Shown piece by piece: positions 34,421 through 43,277 of a stretch of DNA of 64,000 nt; position 1 is the stretch's first letter, and each line of letters starts with the position of its first letter. The translations under genes and the position numbers were made by a program. The stretch is taken from positions 289,685-353,684 of the forward strand of contig NZ_JAUCMN010000004.1 in NCBI RefSeq assembly GCF_030363035.1, given 5' to 3'. The DNA comes from Curtobacterium caseinilyticum. GTDB taxonomy: Bacteria > Actinomycetota > Actinomycetes > Actinomycetales > Microbacteriaceae. A model generated the notes under the pieces. The model was given only the letters and a program-made list of their open reading frames with translations, made no database searches and was not told the DNA's origin.

Positions 34421-35278
34421 ATGCCGACGCTCCGCGAACTCCAGGCCGTCATCGAGGACCTGTGGCCCGCCGCCGGCTCCGAGTCCTGGGACTCCGTCGG
34501 GCTCGTCTCCGGCGATCCGGACCAGACCGTCGAGCACGTCCACCTCGCGGTCGACGCGGTACCCGCCACGGCGGACGAGGCCGTCGCGCTCGGTGCCGAC
34601 CTCCTGCTCACCCACCACCCGCTCCTGCTCCGCGGCGTGACGACCATCGACGAGACCACCTACAAGGGGCGGGTGCTCGCCACGCTCGTGCGCGGCGGTA
34701 CCGCCCTCGTCGCGGCGCACACCAACGCCGACGTCGTCACCACCGGGACCTCGGCGGTGCTCGCCGACCGCCTCGGGCTGGCCGAGCAGCGTCCGATCGC
34801 ACCGGGAGCGGACCCGCGGACCGGTATCGGACGCGTCGGGGTCCTGCCCGACGGCACCACGCTCGGCGCGCTCGCCCGGACGCTCGTCGACCTGCTGCCG
34901 CCGACCGCCACCGGCGTCCGCGTCTCCGGCGACTTCGACCGACCCGTGCGCACCGTCGCGCTCTGCGCCGGAGCGGGCGACTCCCTCCTCGGTGACGCCG
35001 CCGTCCGGGCCGCCGACGTCTACGTCACGAGCGACCTGCGGCACCACCCCGCCTCGGAGTTCCGCGAGCAGGCCCTCCTCGGGGACGGGCCTGCGCTCGT
35101 GGACACGTCGCACTGGGCGACCGAGTGGCTCTGGCTCGACGTCGCCGCCGAGCAGCTCCGCCGTGCCGCCGGGGTCCGCGTCACCGTGAGCGACCTCCGC
35201 ACCGATCCCTGGGACTTCGCCGTCCTGCCGGCGGCCGAACCCGCCGCCGAACCCGTCCACGAAGGAGACCGACCGTGA
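34421..35278 (+). CDS. Nif3-like dinuclear metal-centre protein
   Basis: 285 aa. SWDSVGLVSGDP, LLLTHHPLLLRG and AAHTNADVV supply the His/Asp/Glu ligands of the Nif3/YbgI dinuclear centre; the C-terminal TSDLRHHPASEF and VDTSHWATEW complete it. It is broadly conserved, possibly a GTP cyclohydrolase-like or metal-handling hydrolase, with an uncertain role. TAGACT lies 6 nt before the ATG. Its stop overlaps the start of the next gene, a common actinobacterial pairing. Confidence 0.9.
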   Translation: MPTLRELQAVIEDLWPAAGSESWDSVGLVSGDPDQTVEHVHLAVDAVPATADEAVALGADLLLTHHPLLLRGVTTIDETTYKGRVLATLVRGGTALVAAHTNADVVTTGTSAVLADRLGLAEQRPIAPGADPRTGIGRVGVLPDGTTLGALARTLVDLLPPTATGVRVSGDFDRPVRTVALCAGAGDSLLGDAAVRAADVYVTSDLRHHPASEFREQALLGDGPALVDTSHWATEWLWLDVAAEQLRRAAGVRVTVSDLRTDPWDFAVLPAAEPAAEPVHEGDRP

Positions 35279-36009
35279 AGGCAGCACCCGAGGACCAGGT
35301 CGTCCTCCTCGACCTCCAGCGCCTCGACAACGACGTGACCCGTCTGTCGCACCGCATCACCGCGCTGCAGAAGGGCGACCGGCTGACGGAGCTGGGCGCG
35401 ACCGCCGCGTCCCTGCGCGCCGAGCTCGCCGCCGCGACCGGTCGGGTGGAGGACGCCGAGCGCGACCTCGCCCGACTCGAGTCCGACACCGCCACCGCGC
35501 AGGCCCGCATCGAGCGCGACACGACCATGCTGCAGAACGTCTCCAGCGCGAAGGACGCAGCGGGGCTCGAGAGCGAGATGCAGTCCCTGCGCCGCCGCAT
35601 CGGCGACCTGGAGACCGCCGAGCTCGAGGTCATGGAGCAGCTCGACGTGCACCGCGCCCGGGTCGGCGACATCGAGGCGCGGCTGGCCGAGGTCGAGGCC
35701 TCGCGGGCGAGCCTGGTCGCCGAGCGCGACGCGGAGATCGCGCGCGTCCAGGCCGACCGTGACTCGGCCGTGCAGAGCCGTGCTGCCGTGGCGGCGAAGG
35801 TGCCCGCCGACCTGCTCGCGCTGTACGACCGGCAGCGCGACCGCTACGGGTTCGGCGCGTCCCTGCTGCAGGGCGGGGTGTCGACGGCCTCCGGCGTGAC
35901 GCTCACGGCGTCCGACCTGCAGACGATCCGTCGGGCCGCGCCGGACGACGTCGTGCTCTGCCCGGACAGCGACGCCATCCTGGTGCGCACCGCCGAGTCG
36001 GGGTTGTAG
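35275..36009 (+). CDS. Coiled-coil protein with degenerate C4 zinc ribbon (zf-RING_7-like)
   Basis: 244 aa. Residues 10-170 are a long coiled coil (LQRLDNDVTRLSHRITALQKGDRL..., ASRASLVAERDAEIARVQADRD). The C-terminal domain normally has two CxxC pairs; here the first is replaced by VSTASG and only one Cys remains of the second (VVLCPDSDAILV), so zinc binding is probably lost. GAAGGAG precedes GTG at 35275, which overlaps the Nif3 stop (GTGA). It lies directly downstream of rnpB in a convergent sense. Confidence 0.85.
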   Translation: MKAAPEDQVVLLDLQRLDNDVTRLSHRITALQKGDRLTELGATAASLRAELAAATGRVEDAERDLARLESDTATAQARIERDTTMLQNVSSAKDAAGLESEMQSLRRRIGDLETAELEVMEQLDVHRARVGDIEARLAEVEASRASLVAERDAEIARVQADRDSAVQSRAAVAAKVPADLLALYDRQRDRYGFGASLLQGGVSTASGVTLTASDLQTIRRAAPDDVVLCPDSDAILVRTAESGL

Positions 36010-36122
36010 CCCGCCTGCCGGGTGCGAGTCCCGCGCCGGGCGACCGGTCTCGTGCCCGGCACCGCGAGGACCGTCGCACAGCCTGAGACTCGTGCCGCCC
36101 ACGACGCCGGCGCCGTGGGCGT

Positions 36123-36493
36123 GTGGTGCGAACGGGCCGGCCGTACGCCGGGTTCTGTCCCGCTTGCGCGGTGACGGCCATCTCTCTCGGACCGACGTTG
36201 CCGCCGGCCTCCAGCGGTCCACCCGAGGACTCAGCGAGCAGCCTCGTCGTCCTCTGTCTGACCTTGCTCCGGGCGAGGTTTACCGAGCGAGTCCGGTCAC
36301 CCGGACCCCTGGTGGTCTCTTACACCACCGTTTCACCCTTACCGACGTCGCCGCCGGCGGTCTGCTTTCTGTGGCACTGTCTCGCGGATTGCTCCGGGTG
36401 GGTGTTACCCACCGCCCTGCTCTGTGGAGCCCGGACGTTCCTCGGCGCTCCCGGGGGAGCGACGCGACCGTCTCACCGACCCGTTCGCACCAC
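36123..36493 (-). ncRNA. rnpB: RNase P RNA, bacterial class A
   Basis: The catalytic RNA of RNase P, which cuts the 5' leader from tRNA precursors. On the minus strand the 5' end GTGGTGCGAACGGG (36493-36480) pairs perfectly with CCCGTTCGCACCAC at the 3' end (36136-36123), forming P1. Conserved pieces include GAGGAACGTCCGGGCTCC, CAGGGCGGTGGGTAAC, GGTGTAAGAGACCACC, AGGTCAGACAGAGG-like loops and AGAACCCGGCGTACGGCC near the 3' end. TACACT at 36501-36496 is placed for a start near 36493-36489. Ends are estimated from P1 and may differ by a few nt. Confidence 0.93.
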
Positions 36494-36495
36494 CG

Positions 36496-36501
36496 AGTGT
36501 A
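36496..36501 (-). promoter_or_regulatory. -10 box of rnpB
   Basis: TACACT on the minus strand, immediately upstream of the P1 stem. No convincing -35 hexamer is visible in the GC-rich sequence upstream. Confidence 0.6.
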
Positions 36502-36540
36502 GCGGCCCGCGGGCGGCCGCGGCACGCGCGGGCCGCCGCC

Positions 36541-36606
36541 CGAGGTCCCACGATTCCGGGATCTCGGCGTGCGACGAGCTCGTCCGTGGGACCTCGACGA
36601 CACGCT
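36541..36606. repeat. Inverted repeat upstream of rnpB
   Basis: CGAGGTCCCACG (36541-36552) and CGTGGGACCTCG (36595-36606) flank about 42 bp between the ppgK end and the rnpB promoter. It may terminate ppgK, which ends at 36683 and is read toward rnpB. Confidence 0.55.
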
Positions 36607-36682
36607 TCCGGCGAGTCCTGGAACCCCGACGACGAGCGTCCGGGCGTGGCGGTACCGCTGCGGCCGACCGCGCTCCCCGGCG

Positions 36683-37432
36683 TCAGCGCGAGCGGGCAGC
36701 CAGGGTGGCCGCGCCGATGATGCCCGCGTTGTTGCGCAGCGTCGCCGGGATGATCTCGGCCTGCAGGTCGAGCAGCGGCAGGAACTCCTCGTGGTGCTTC
36801 GACACACCGCCGCCGACGACGAAGAGCTCGGGGGAGAGCAGCGCCTCGAGCGTCGAGTAGTACTTCTGCAGCCGCTTCGCCCAGTGCTTCCAGCTGAGTT
36901 CGTCGCGCTCCTTCGCTGCGAACGAGGCGCGGGTCTCGGCGTCGTGGCCGTCGATCTCCAGGTGTCCGAGCTCGGAGTTGACGATGAGGACACCGTCGTT
37001 GATGAGCGCGGTGCCGATCCCGGTCCCGAGGGTCGTGACGACGACCAGTCCCTCCTTGCCCGTCGCCGCGCCGAACTGCTGCTCGGCGAACCCGGCGGCG
37101 TCCGCGTCGTTCACGAAGTGGATGGAGCGGCCGAGCTCCTTCTCGAAGAGCGCCTCGGCCTCGAACCCGATCCACTTCTTCGACACGTTCGCCGCCGACA
37201 TGGTCTTGCCGTCACGGACGATGGCGGGGAAGCACACACCCACGGGCACGTCGGCCGCTGGTGCGAGCTCGTCGAGGATCGACTTCGCGACGGCGACGAT
37301 GTCGTGCGGCTTGCCGCCCTCGGGCGTGGCCTTCTTGATCCGGTCGGTCTGGAGTTCGCCGGTGGTGACGTCGACGATCGCGCCCTTGATGCCCGTACCG
37401 CCGATGTCGACGCCGACTGCGAGGGTGGTCAT
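36683..37432 (-). CDS. ppgK: Polyphosphate glucokinase (ROK family)
   Basis: 249 aa. It phosphorylates glucose with polyphosphate or ATP, as is typical of actinobacteria. GVDIGGTGIKGAIVD is the N-terminal phosphate loop, VNDADAAGFAEQQFG the catalytic Asp region, and TTLGTGIGTALINDGVLIVNSELGH the sugar-binding signature. The Lys-rich KKWIGFE and KERDELSWKHWAKRLQ stretches resemble the polyphosphate-binding segment of PpgK. AAAGG precedes the ATG. It follows map on the same strand. Confidence 0.93.
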   Translation of the reverse strand: MTTLAVGVDIGGTGIKGAIVDVTTGELQTDRIKKATPEGGKPHDIVAVAKSILDELAPAADVPVGVCFPAIVRDGKTMSAANVSKKWIGFEAEALFEKELGRSIHFVNDADAAGFAEQQFGAATGKEGLVVVTTLGTGIGTALINDGVLIVNSELGHLEIDGHDAETRASFAAKERDELSWKHWAKRLQKYYSTLEALLSPELFVVGGGVSKHHEEFLPLLDLQAEIIPATLRNNAGIIGAATLAARSR

Positions 37433-37460
37433 GGGTGTGCCTTTCTGGGGAGGGGTGCCG

Positions 37461-38324
37461 TCAGGAGACGGTGAGGAGCTCCGCGCCGCGCTCGGTGACG
37501 ACGAGGGTGTGTTCGAACTGTGCGGTCCAGGACTTGTCGCGCGTGCTGACGGTCCAGTCGTCCGACCAGATGTCCGCGTCGATGCCGCCGAGGGTGAGCA
37601 TGGGCTCGATGGTGAACACCATGCCGGGCTCGATGACGGTGTCGTACTGCGGAGCGTCGTAGTGGGGGATGATCAGCCCCGAGTGGAAGGCCCGACCGAC
37701 CCCGTGTCCGGTGTAGTCGCGGACGACGCCGTACCCGAACCGCTTCGCGTACGCCTCGATCGCCCGACCGATGACGTTGACCTGGCGGCCCGGCGCGACG
37801 GCCTTGATCCCGCGCTCGAGCGCGGTGCGGGTGCGGTCGACCAGGTCTTGGACCTCCTGCGAGGCCTGCCCGACGACGAACGTGCGGTTCGTGTCACCGT
37901 GCATCCCGTCCTTGTAGGCCGTGATGTCGATGTTGACGAGGTCGCCCTCCTGCAGCACGGTGTCGTCGGGGATGCCGTGGCAGATCACCTCGTTGAGGCT
38001 CGAGCAGAGCGACTTCGGGTACCCGCGGTAGCCGAGCGTCGAGGGGTAGGCGCCGTGCGACACGACGAACTCGTGGCCGATCCGGTCGAGCTCGTCGGTG
38101 GTGACGCCGGGCCGGATCGCATCGCCCACGGCGTCAATGGCCTGCGACGCGATGCGCCCGGCCGTGCGGATGCGCTCGACCTCGTCCGGGGTGTACGTGT
38201 CGCCGAGGCCGTGCTCGTGCGGCTCGGCGCGCCCGACGTACTCGGGCCGCTCGATGTCCTTCGGGACGGGCCGCTGGGGGGAGATCCGGCCGGCGGTCAG
38301 GTGTCCGTGTGCGTCCCGGGGCAT
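37461..38324 (-). CDS. map: Type I methionine aminopeptidase
   Basis: 287 aa. It removes N-terminal Met from new proteins. A 40-residue N-terminal extension ([21 protein letters not shown], then [13 protein letters not shown]) precedes the pita-bread fold. Metal ligands are in [19 protein letters not shown] (two Asp), GHGVGRAFH (His), TIEPMLT (Glu) and [12 protein letters not shown] (Glu). TAGAGT lies 7 nt before ATG at 38324, a leaderless layout. ppgK follows after 28 nt. Confidence 0.94.
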   Translation of the reverse strand: MPRDAHGHLTAGRISPQRPVPKDIERPEYVGRAEPHEHGLGDTYTPDEVERIRTAGRIASQAIDAVGDAIRPGVTTDELDRIGHEFVVSHGAYPSTLGYRGYPKSLCSSLNEVICHGIPDDTVLQEGDLVNIDITAYKDGMHGDTNRTFVVGQASQEVQDLVDRTRTALERGIKAVAPGRQVNVIGRAIEAYAKRFGYGVVRDYTGHGVGRAFHSGLIIPHYDAPQYDTVIEPGMVFTIEPMLTLGGIDADIWSDDWTVSTRDKSWTAQFEHTLVVTERGAELLTVS

Positions 38325-38452
38325 GCGGACCACTCTAACCGGGTGCGGCGGTCGGTCGTCCCGCGGGGGACCGGCGTCTCGCGGCGGGCGCTCGGCGCCC
38401 GCGCCCCTGCTGCGGACCGACCGGGCTGCGCGGCGCACCCCGCTCGACGCGA

Positions 38453-38505
38453 CGGCCTGGAGGCGCGGCACCGGCCCGCCGGACCGGCACCGGGCCTCCA
38501 GGCCG
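38453..38505. repeat. Family B palindrome (CGGCCTGGAGGC...GCCTCCAGGCCG)
   Basis: CGGCCTGGAGGC (38453-38464) pairs with GCCTCCAGGCCG (38494-38505). The interior CGGCACCGGCCC...GGACCGGCACCGG adds further pairing. A second copy lies at 48958-49006 and a half copy near 52359-52375. Confidence 0.85.
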
Positions 38506-38600
38506 GTCACCACCACCGCCGGCCGCCGGTGGCCGCGCGACTCGCCCCTGCGGACAGGACTCGCGGTCCAGCGGCGCGAACGTGTCCGCAGGGGCGAGAC

Positions 38601-38677
38601 TCGCCTCCTCGCCTCCTCGCCTCCTCGCCTCCTCGCCTCCTCGCCTCCTCGCCTCCTCGCCTCCTCGCCTCCTCGCC
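38601..38677. repeat. (TCGCCTCC)9 octamer tandem repeat
   Basis: Nine perfect copies of TCGCCTCC plus five bases, with no substitution, which implies recent expansion. It lies about 50 bp upstream of the small SPOR-like gene and could change promoter spacing by slippage. Confidence 0.95.
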
Positions 38678-38728
38678 GCACGCACGCGCAGCCGCACCTC
38701 ACGGCCCCGCCGTGGGTACGGTGGCGCC

Positions 38729-38908
38729 ATGAGCGACGAACGCATCGAGTCCCAGTGGTGGTTCAACGAGAAGACGCACGAGGTCGAGCAGGGCCCGCAG
38801 TCGCCGCAGCGCGACCGGATCGGCCCGTTCGCCAGCCGTGACGAGGCGCAACACGCCCTCGACCGCATCAGGGCGAACAACGAGCGCTGGGACGACGAGG
38901 ACCAATAG
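38729..38908 (+). CDS. 59-aa SPOR-like domain protein
   Basis: [47 protein letters not shown]; the (I)[13 protein letters not shown] part resembles the SPOR peptidoglycan-binding fold (GPFxSxxEA). It has no signal peptide, so it is cytosolic. TACGGT lies 6 nt before the ATG. It is followed by glnA2 after 36 nt with its own TAGGCT box. Confidence 0.75.
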   Translation: MSDERIESQWWFNEKTHEVEQGPQSPQRDRIGPFASRDEAQHALDRIRANNERWDDEDQ

Positions 38909-38944
38909 GCTGGAGGCCCCAGCAGCACCACGGAAAGGGCGTCC

Positions 38945-40282
38945 ATGGACAAGCAGACGGACTTCGTGCTCCGCACCATCGAGGAGCGGGGCATCAAGTT
39001 CATCCGACTCTGGTTCACCGACGTCATCGGCACGCTGAAGTCCGTCGCGATCGCCCCGGCCGAGGTCGAGGGTGCGTTCGCAGAGGGCATCGGGTTCGAC
39101 GGCTCCGCGATCGAGGGCCTCACCCGCAGCTACGAGGCCGACGTCCTCGCGCACCCGGACCCCTCGACGTTCCAGATCCTGCCGTGGCGCGGCGAGGTCG
39201 ACCCGACCGCCCGCATGTTCTGCGACATCACGACGCCGGACGGGCAGCCAGCGGTGGCCGACCCCCGGAACGTGCTCAAGCGCACGCTGGCGAAGGCGAG
39301 CGACCGGGGGTTCACGTTCTACACGCACCCCGAGATCGAGTTCTACCTGCTGAAGAGCCGCGACTGGGCGGAGGGCGGCCCGCAGCCCGTCGACCAGGCC
39401 GGCTACTTCGACAACGTCCCCGGCGGCAGCGCGCACGACTTCCGGCGTCGCTCGGTCCGGATGCTCGAGGACCTCGGCATCTCGGTGGAGTTCTCCCACC
39501 ACGAGGCGGGCCCCGGCCAGAACGAGATCGACCTCCGGTACGCCGACGCCCTGACGATGGCGGACAACATCATGACCTTCCGCACGGTGGTGAAGGAGGT
39601 CGCGATCGAGCAGGGCGTGTACGCCACGTTCATGCCGAAGCCGCTCTCCGGCCAGCCGGGCTCGGGCATGCACACCCACGTGTCGCTCTTCGAGGGCGAC
39701 CAGAACGCCTTCTACGAGGCCGGCGGCGAGTACCAGCTGTCGCAGACCGCGAAGCACTTCATCGCCGGTGTCCTCCGGCACGCGCCCGAGATCACCGCCG
39801 TGACGAACCAGTTCGTCAACTCGTACAAGCGTCTCTGGGGCGGCGACGAGGCCCCGTCCTTCGTGACCTGGGGCCACAACAACCGCTCGGCGCTCGTCCG
39901 CGTGCCGCTGTACAAGCCGAACAAGGGCCAGTCCGCACGCGTCGAGTACCGCGGGATCGACTCGGCAGCGAACCCGTACCTGGCGTACTCGCTGCTCCTC
40001 GCGGCCGGCCTCAAGGGGATCGACGAGGGCTACGAGCTCCCGCCGGAGGCCGAGGACAACGTCTGGAGCCTGTCCGACGCCGAGCGCAAGGCCCTCGGGT
40101 ACAAGCAGCTGCCGGCCAGCCTCGACCACGCCCTCGGCCTGATGGAGGACTCCGAGCTCGTCGCCGAGACGCTGGGCGAGCAGGTCTTCAACTTCGTGCT
40201 GCTCAACAAGCGGCAGGAGTGGAAGGCGTACCGCGACCAGGTCACGCCGTTCGAGCTCCGCACGAACCTCGGCGCGCTCTAG
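38945..40282 (+). CDS. glnA2: Glutamine synthetase type I, GlnA2-like
   Basis: 445 aa. FDGSAIEG, HPEIEFYLL, QNEIDLRYAD, GSGMHTHVSLF and the NNRSALVRVP metal/substrate motifs are intact, so it should make glutamine from glutamate, ammonia and ATP, or glutamylate a related amine as some GlnA2 proteins do. The short N-terminal domain and its position next to glnE match actinobacterial GlnA2. GAAAGG precedes ATG and TAGGCT lies about 35 nt upstream, so the mRNA has a leader. Confidence 0.9.
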   Translation: MDKQTDFVLRTIEERGIKFIRLWFTDVIGTLKSVAIAPAEVEGAFAEGIGFDGSAIEGLTRSYEADVLAHPDPSTFQILPWRGEVDPTARMFCDITTPDGQPAVADPRNVLKRTLAKASDRGFTFYTHPEIEFYLLKSRDWAEGGPQPVDQAGYFDNVPGGSAHDFRRRSVRMLEDLGISVEFSHHEAGPGQNEIDLRYADALTMADNIMTFRTVVKEVAIEQGVYATFMPKPLSGQPGSGMHTHVSLFEGDQNAFYEAGGEYQLSQTAKHFIAGVLRHAPEITAVTNQFVNSYKRLWGGDEAPSFVTWGHNNRSALVRVPLYKPNKGQSARVEYRGIDSAANPYLAYSLLLAAGLKGIDEGYELPPEAEDNVWSLSDAERKALGYKQLPASLDHALGLMEDSELVAETLGEQVFNFVLLNKRQEWKAYRDQVTPFELRTNLGAL

Positions 40283-40304
40283 TCGCACGCCCGGAGCGCA
40301 CCAC

Positions 40305-43277
40305 ATGACCGGTCGGACGAGGACGTCCCGCTCCGAGATGGCCCGGCTGGGCTTCGCGGAGCTGTCGGAGAGCCTGGAACGGATCGCCGGCCTGGAGGCA
40401 CGGTTCGGCCCCGACGTGCGGGTGCCGGTCACCGACGCCCCGGCCCTGTGGGAGGCCACGGCCGATCCGGACGGCGCGCTGCGCCTGCTGGAGCGGCTCC
40501 TCGACCGGGCGCCGGAGGCGCTCAGGCCGGTCCTGGCGGACGAGGCCGCAACCGAGCGGCTCGTCCGCCTGCTCGGTGCGTCGGTCGGCCTCGGCGAGTT
40601 CCTGCACCGGCGACCGGCCGAGGTCGCGCTGCTGCTCGAGCCGGTGACGCCGCCGTGGTCGCAGGAGGCGTACACGGCGTCGCTCACCGAGGCGGTCGCC
40701 GGCGCCACGGGTGAGGACGCTCGGCTCCGGCTGCGTGTGCGCTACCGGCGGCACCTGGCGCAGATCGCCCTGTTCGACGTGCTCCACGAGGCCCCGACGG
40801 ACGCGTTCCCGGTCGTCGCCGCGGGGCTCGCCGACCTCGCCGGAGCGGCGCTCGAGGCGGCCGTCGCCGTCGCCCGGCGCGAGGTGCCGTTCCCGGCTGC
40901 CGACGTCGAGGCGACGCCGCTCGCGGTCATCGCGATGGGCAAGGCCGGGGCGCGCGAGCTCAACTACGTCAGCGACGTCGACGTCATCTTCGTCACCGAG
41001 CCGACGCGCGACGAGGAAGCCGGCACCGGCGTGGGCACCGACCGGGCCGTCCTCATCGCGACGCGCCTGGCCATCGCGGCGACGCACGCGATCACCGACC
41101 TCGCCGCCGAGCCCGCGCTGTGGGAGGTCGACGCGAACCTCCGGCCGGAGGGCAAGGACGGTGCCCTCGTCCGGACGCTCGACTCGCACGTGGCGTACTA
41201 CGAGCGCTGGGCGAAGGGGTGGGAGTTCCAGGCCCTGCTCAAGGCGCGGCCGATCGCCGGCAGTCGCGACCTGGGGGAGCGCTACGCGGCGGCGGTCGCG
41301 CCGTTCGTGTGGACCTCGGCGGGCCGCCCCGGGTTCGTCGAGTCGGTCCAGCGGATGCGGGAGCGGGTCACCGAGCACATCCCGGACGCCGAGGTCGACC
41401 GGCAGATCAAGCTCGGCCCCGGTGGCCTGCGCGACGTGGAGTTCACCGTGCAGCTGCTGCAGCTCGTGCACGGGCGTGACGACGAGTCCGTCCGGGTGCG
41501 ATCGACGCTCGAGGCGATGGACGCCCTGGCGGCCGCGGGGTACGTCGGACGACCCGAGGCCGCTCGGTTCGGGCCCGACTACGCCCTGCTGCGCCTGCTC
41601 GAGCACCGGATCCAGCTCCGCCGGCTGCAGCGCACGCACCTGATGCCCTCCGACGAGGACGAGCTCCGGGTACTCGCCCGCTCGACCGGCCTCGCGACGT
41701 CCGCCGTCGCCCTGGAGCAACGCTGGCGCGGAGTGAAGCTCGAGGTCCGCGGGCTGCACGAGCGGCTGTTCTACCGCCCGCTGCTGTCCGCGGTCGCGGC
41801 GACGGACGGCGAGATCGTCCTGACCAGCGACCAGGCGGCGGACCGCCTCGGGGCGATCGGCTTCGCGGACCCCGCCGGGGCGCTCGGGCACATCCGGGCA
41901 CTCACCCAGGGCACGAGTCGCCGCGCCGCGATCCAGCGCAACCTGCTGCCCGTGCTCCTGCGTTGGATGGCGGAGGGGCCGGCGCCGGACCGGGCGCTGC
42001 TCGCGTTCCGACGACTGAGCGACACGCTGGGGGAGTCGAGCTGGTTCCTCCGCATGCTCCGCGACTCGTCCGGCGCCGCCCATTCGTTGACGACCGTCCT
42101 GTCCGAGTCGGCGTTCCTGGCCGGGCTGCTCGAGCGCTTCCCCGAGGCGGTCGCGTGGCTCGACGAACCCGACGCCCTGCTGCGTCCCAGGCCGCTCGCG
42201 TCGCTCCTCGCCGAGCACGCTGCGACGACCGCCCGCCACGGGGCCGACGTCGACGGTGCGGCCGCCCTCGTGCGCTCGGCCCGTCGGCGGGAGACCCTCC
42301 GTCTCGGCATGGCCGCGGTGCTCGGCCACCTGGACGTGGACGCCCTCGGTCCGGCACTGTCCGACGTGACCGAGGCCACGCTCGCCGGCGCGCTGGCCCT
42401 CGCGCGACGCAACGCACCCGAGGGGCTCGCGTTCGGCATCGTCGCGATGGGGCGGTTCGGTGGACGCGAGCTCGGCTTCGGCTCGGACGCCGACGTCCTG
42501 TACGTGTACCGGGCGCCGGAGGACCTGCCGTCCGAGCAGGCCTCGCGCGCGGCGCAGGTGATCGTCCGCGAGCTGTCGCGGTTGACCGACGACGCGATCC
42601 ACCCCTTCGAGCTCGACATCGACCTGCGACCGGAGGGCAAGAACGGTCCCGTTGTCCGGACGCTCGAGTCGTACGGGGCCTACTACGCCCGCTGGTCGTT
42701 GACGTGGGAGGCGCAGGCGCTCCTGCGGGCGCGAGGCGCGGTGGGCGACCAGCAGCTCCTGCGCGACTTCGAGCACCTGGCCGACCGCACGCGGTACCCG
42801 GAGCACATCGACGACCGCGAGGTCCGCGAGGTCCGCCGCATCAAGGCCCGGGTCGAGTCCGAGCGCCTGCCGCGCGGCGCGGACCCGGCCCGACACCTCA
42901 AGCTCGGCCGAGGTTCGTTGAGCGACGTGGAGTGGTTCGTGCAGCTCCTCCAACTGCAGCACGCCGCCGCGGTGCCGGGACTCCGGACGACCTCGACCCT
43001 CGAGGCCCTCGAGGCCGCGAGGGCCGCCGGGTTCGTGGGCGCCGAGGACGCCGAGCGGCTCGGCGCCGCCTGGCGTTTCGCCTCGCGCACCCGGAGCGCG
43101 CTCGTGCTCTGGTCGGGGAAGACCACCGACGTGCTGCCGGTGGACCGCGTGCAGCTCGAGGGCGTGGCGCGGTTGATGGAGTACCCGCCCGGGTCGGCCT
43201 CACGCCTCGAGGACGACTACCTCGGTGTGACACGCCGGGCGCGTCAGGTGTTCGAGCGAGAGTTCTACGGCGCCTGA
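40305..43277 (+). CDS. glnE: Bifunctional glutamine synthetase adenylyltransferase/deadenylase
   Basis: 990 aa. Two nucleotidyltransferase repeats are visible: AMGKAGARELNYVSDVDVIF (about 212-231) with EVDANLRPEGKDGALVRTL, and AMGRFGGRELGFGSDADVLYVY (about 714-735) with DIDLRPEGKNGPVVRTL. One half adds and the other removes AMP from the glutamine synthetase Tyr. KLGPGGLRDVEFTVQLLQL and KLGRGSLSDVEWFVQLLQL follow each catalytic half. It lies 22 nt after glnA2 and is probably cotranscribed. Confidence 0.95.
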   Translation: MTGRTRTSRSEMARLGFAELSESLERIAGLEARFGPDVRVPVTDAPALWEATADPDGALRLLERLLDRAPEALRPVLADEAATERLVRLLGASVGLGEFLHRRPAEVALLLEPVTPPWSQEAYTASLTEAVAGATGEDARLRLRVRYRRHLAQIALFDVLHEAPTDAFPVVAAGLADLAGAALEAAVAVARREVPFPAADVEATPLAVIAMGKAGARELNYVSDVDVIFVTEPTRDEEAGTGVGTDRAVLIATRLAIAATHAITDLAAEPALWEVDANLRPEGKDGALVRTLDSHVAYYERWAKGWEFQALLKARPIAGSRDLGERYAAAVAPFVWTSAGRPGFVESVQRMRERVTEHIPDAEVDRQIKLGPGGLRDVEFTVQLLQLVHGRDDESVRVRSTLEAMDALAAAGYVGRPEAARFGPDYALLRLLEHRIQLRRLQRTHLMPSDEDELRVLARSTGLATSAVALEQRWRGVKLEVRGLHERLFYRPLLSAVAATDGEIVLTSDQAADRLGAIGFADPAGALGHIRALTQGTSRRAAIQRNLLPVLLRWMAEGPAPDRALLAFRRLSDTLGESSWFLRMLRDSSGAAHSLTTVLSESAFLAGLLERFPEAVAWLDEPDALLRPRPLASLLAEHAATTARHGADVDGAAALVRSARRRETLRLGMAAVLGHLDVDALGPALSDVTEATLAGALALARRNAPEGLAFGIVAMGRFGGRELGFGSDADVLYVYRAPEDLPSEQASRAAQVIVRELSRLTDDAIHPFELDIDLRPEGKNGPVVRTLESYGAYYARWSLTWEAQALLRARGAVGDQQLLRDFEHLADRTRYPEHIDDREVREVRRIKARVESERLPRGADPARHLKLGRGSLSDVEWFVQLLQLQHAAAVPGLRTTSTLEALEAARAAGFVGAEDAERLGAAWRFASRTRSALVLWSGKTTDVLPVDRVQLEGVARLMEYPPGSASRLEDDYLGVTRRARQVFEREFYGA

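Larger units (their letters stand above)
38325..38728. other. 404-bp intergenic region with repeats
   Basis: A gap between the divergent map and SPOR-like genes. It holds the map promoter, the family B palindrome (38453-38505), a nine-copy octamer (38601-38677) and TACGGT just before the ATG at 38729. Open frames across it are compositional and read into the repeat. Confidence 0.7.

Noticed and set aside
40242..42962. A 906-codon antisense frame across glnE
   Set aside because: Typical GC-skewed shadow of a long gene; composition is Arg/Gly/Glu-rich without domains.
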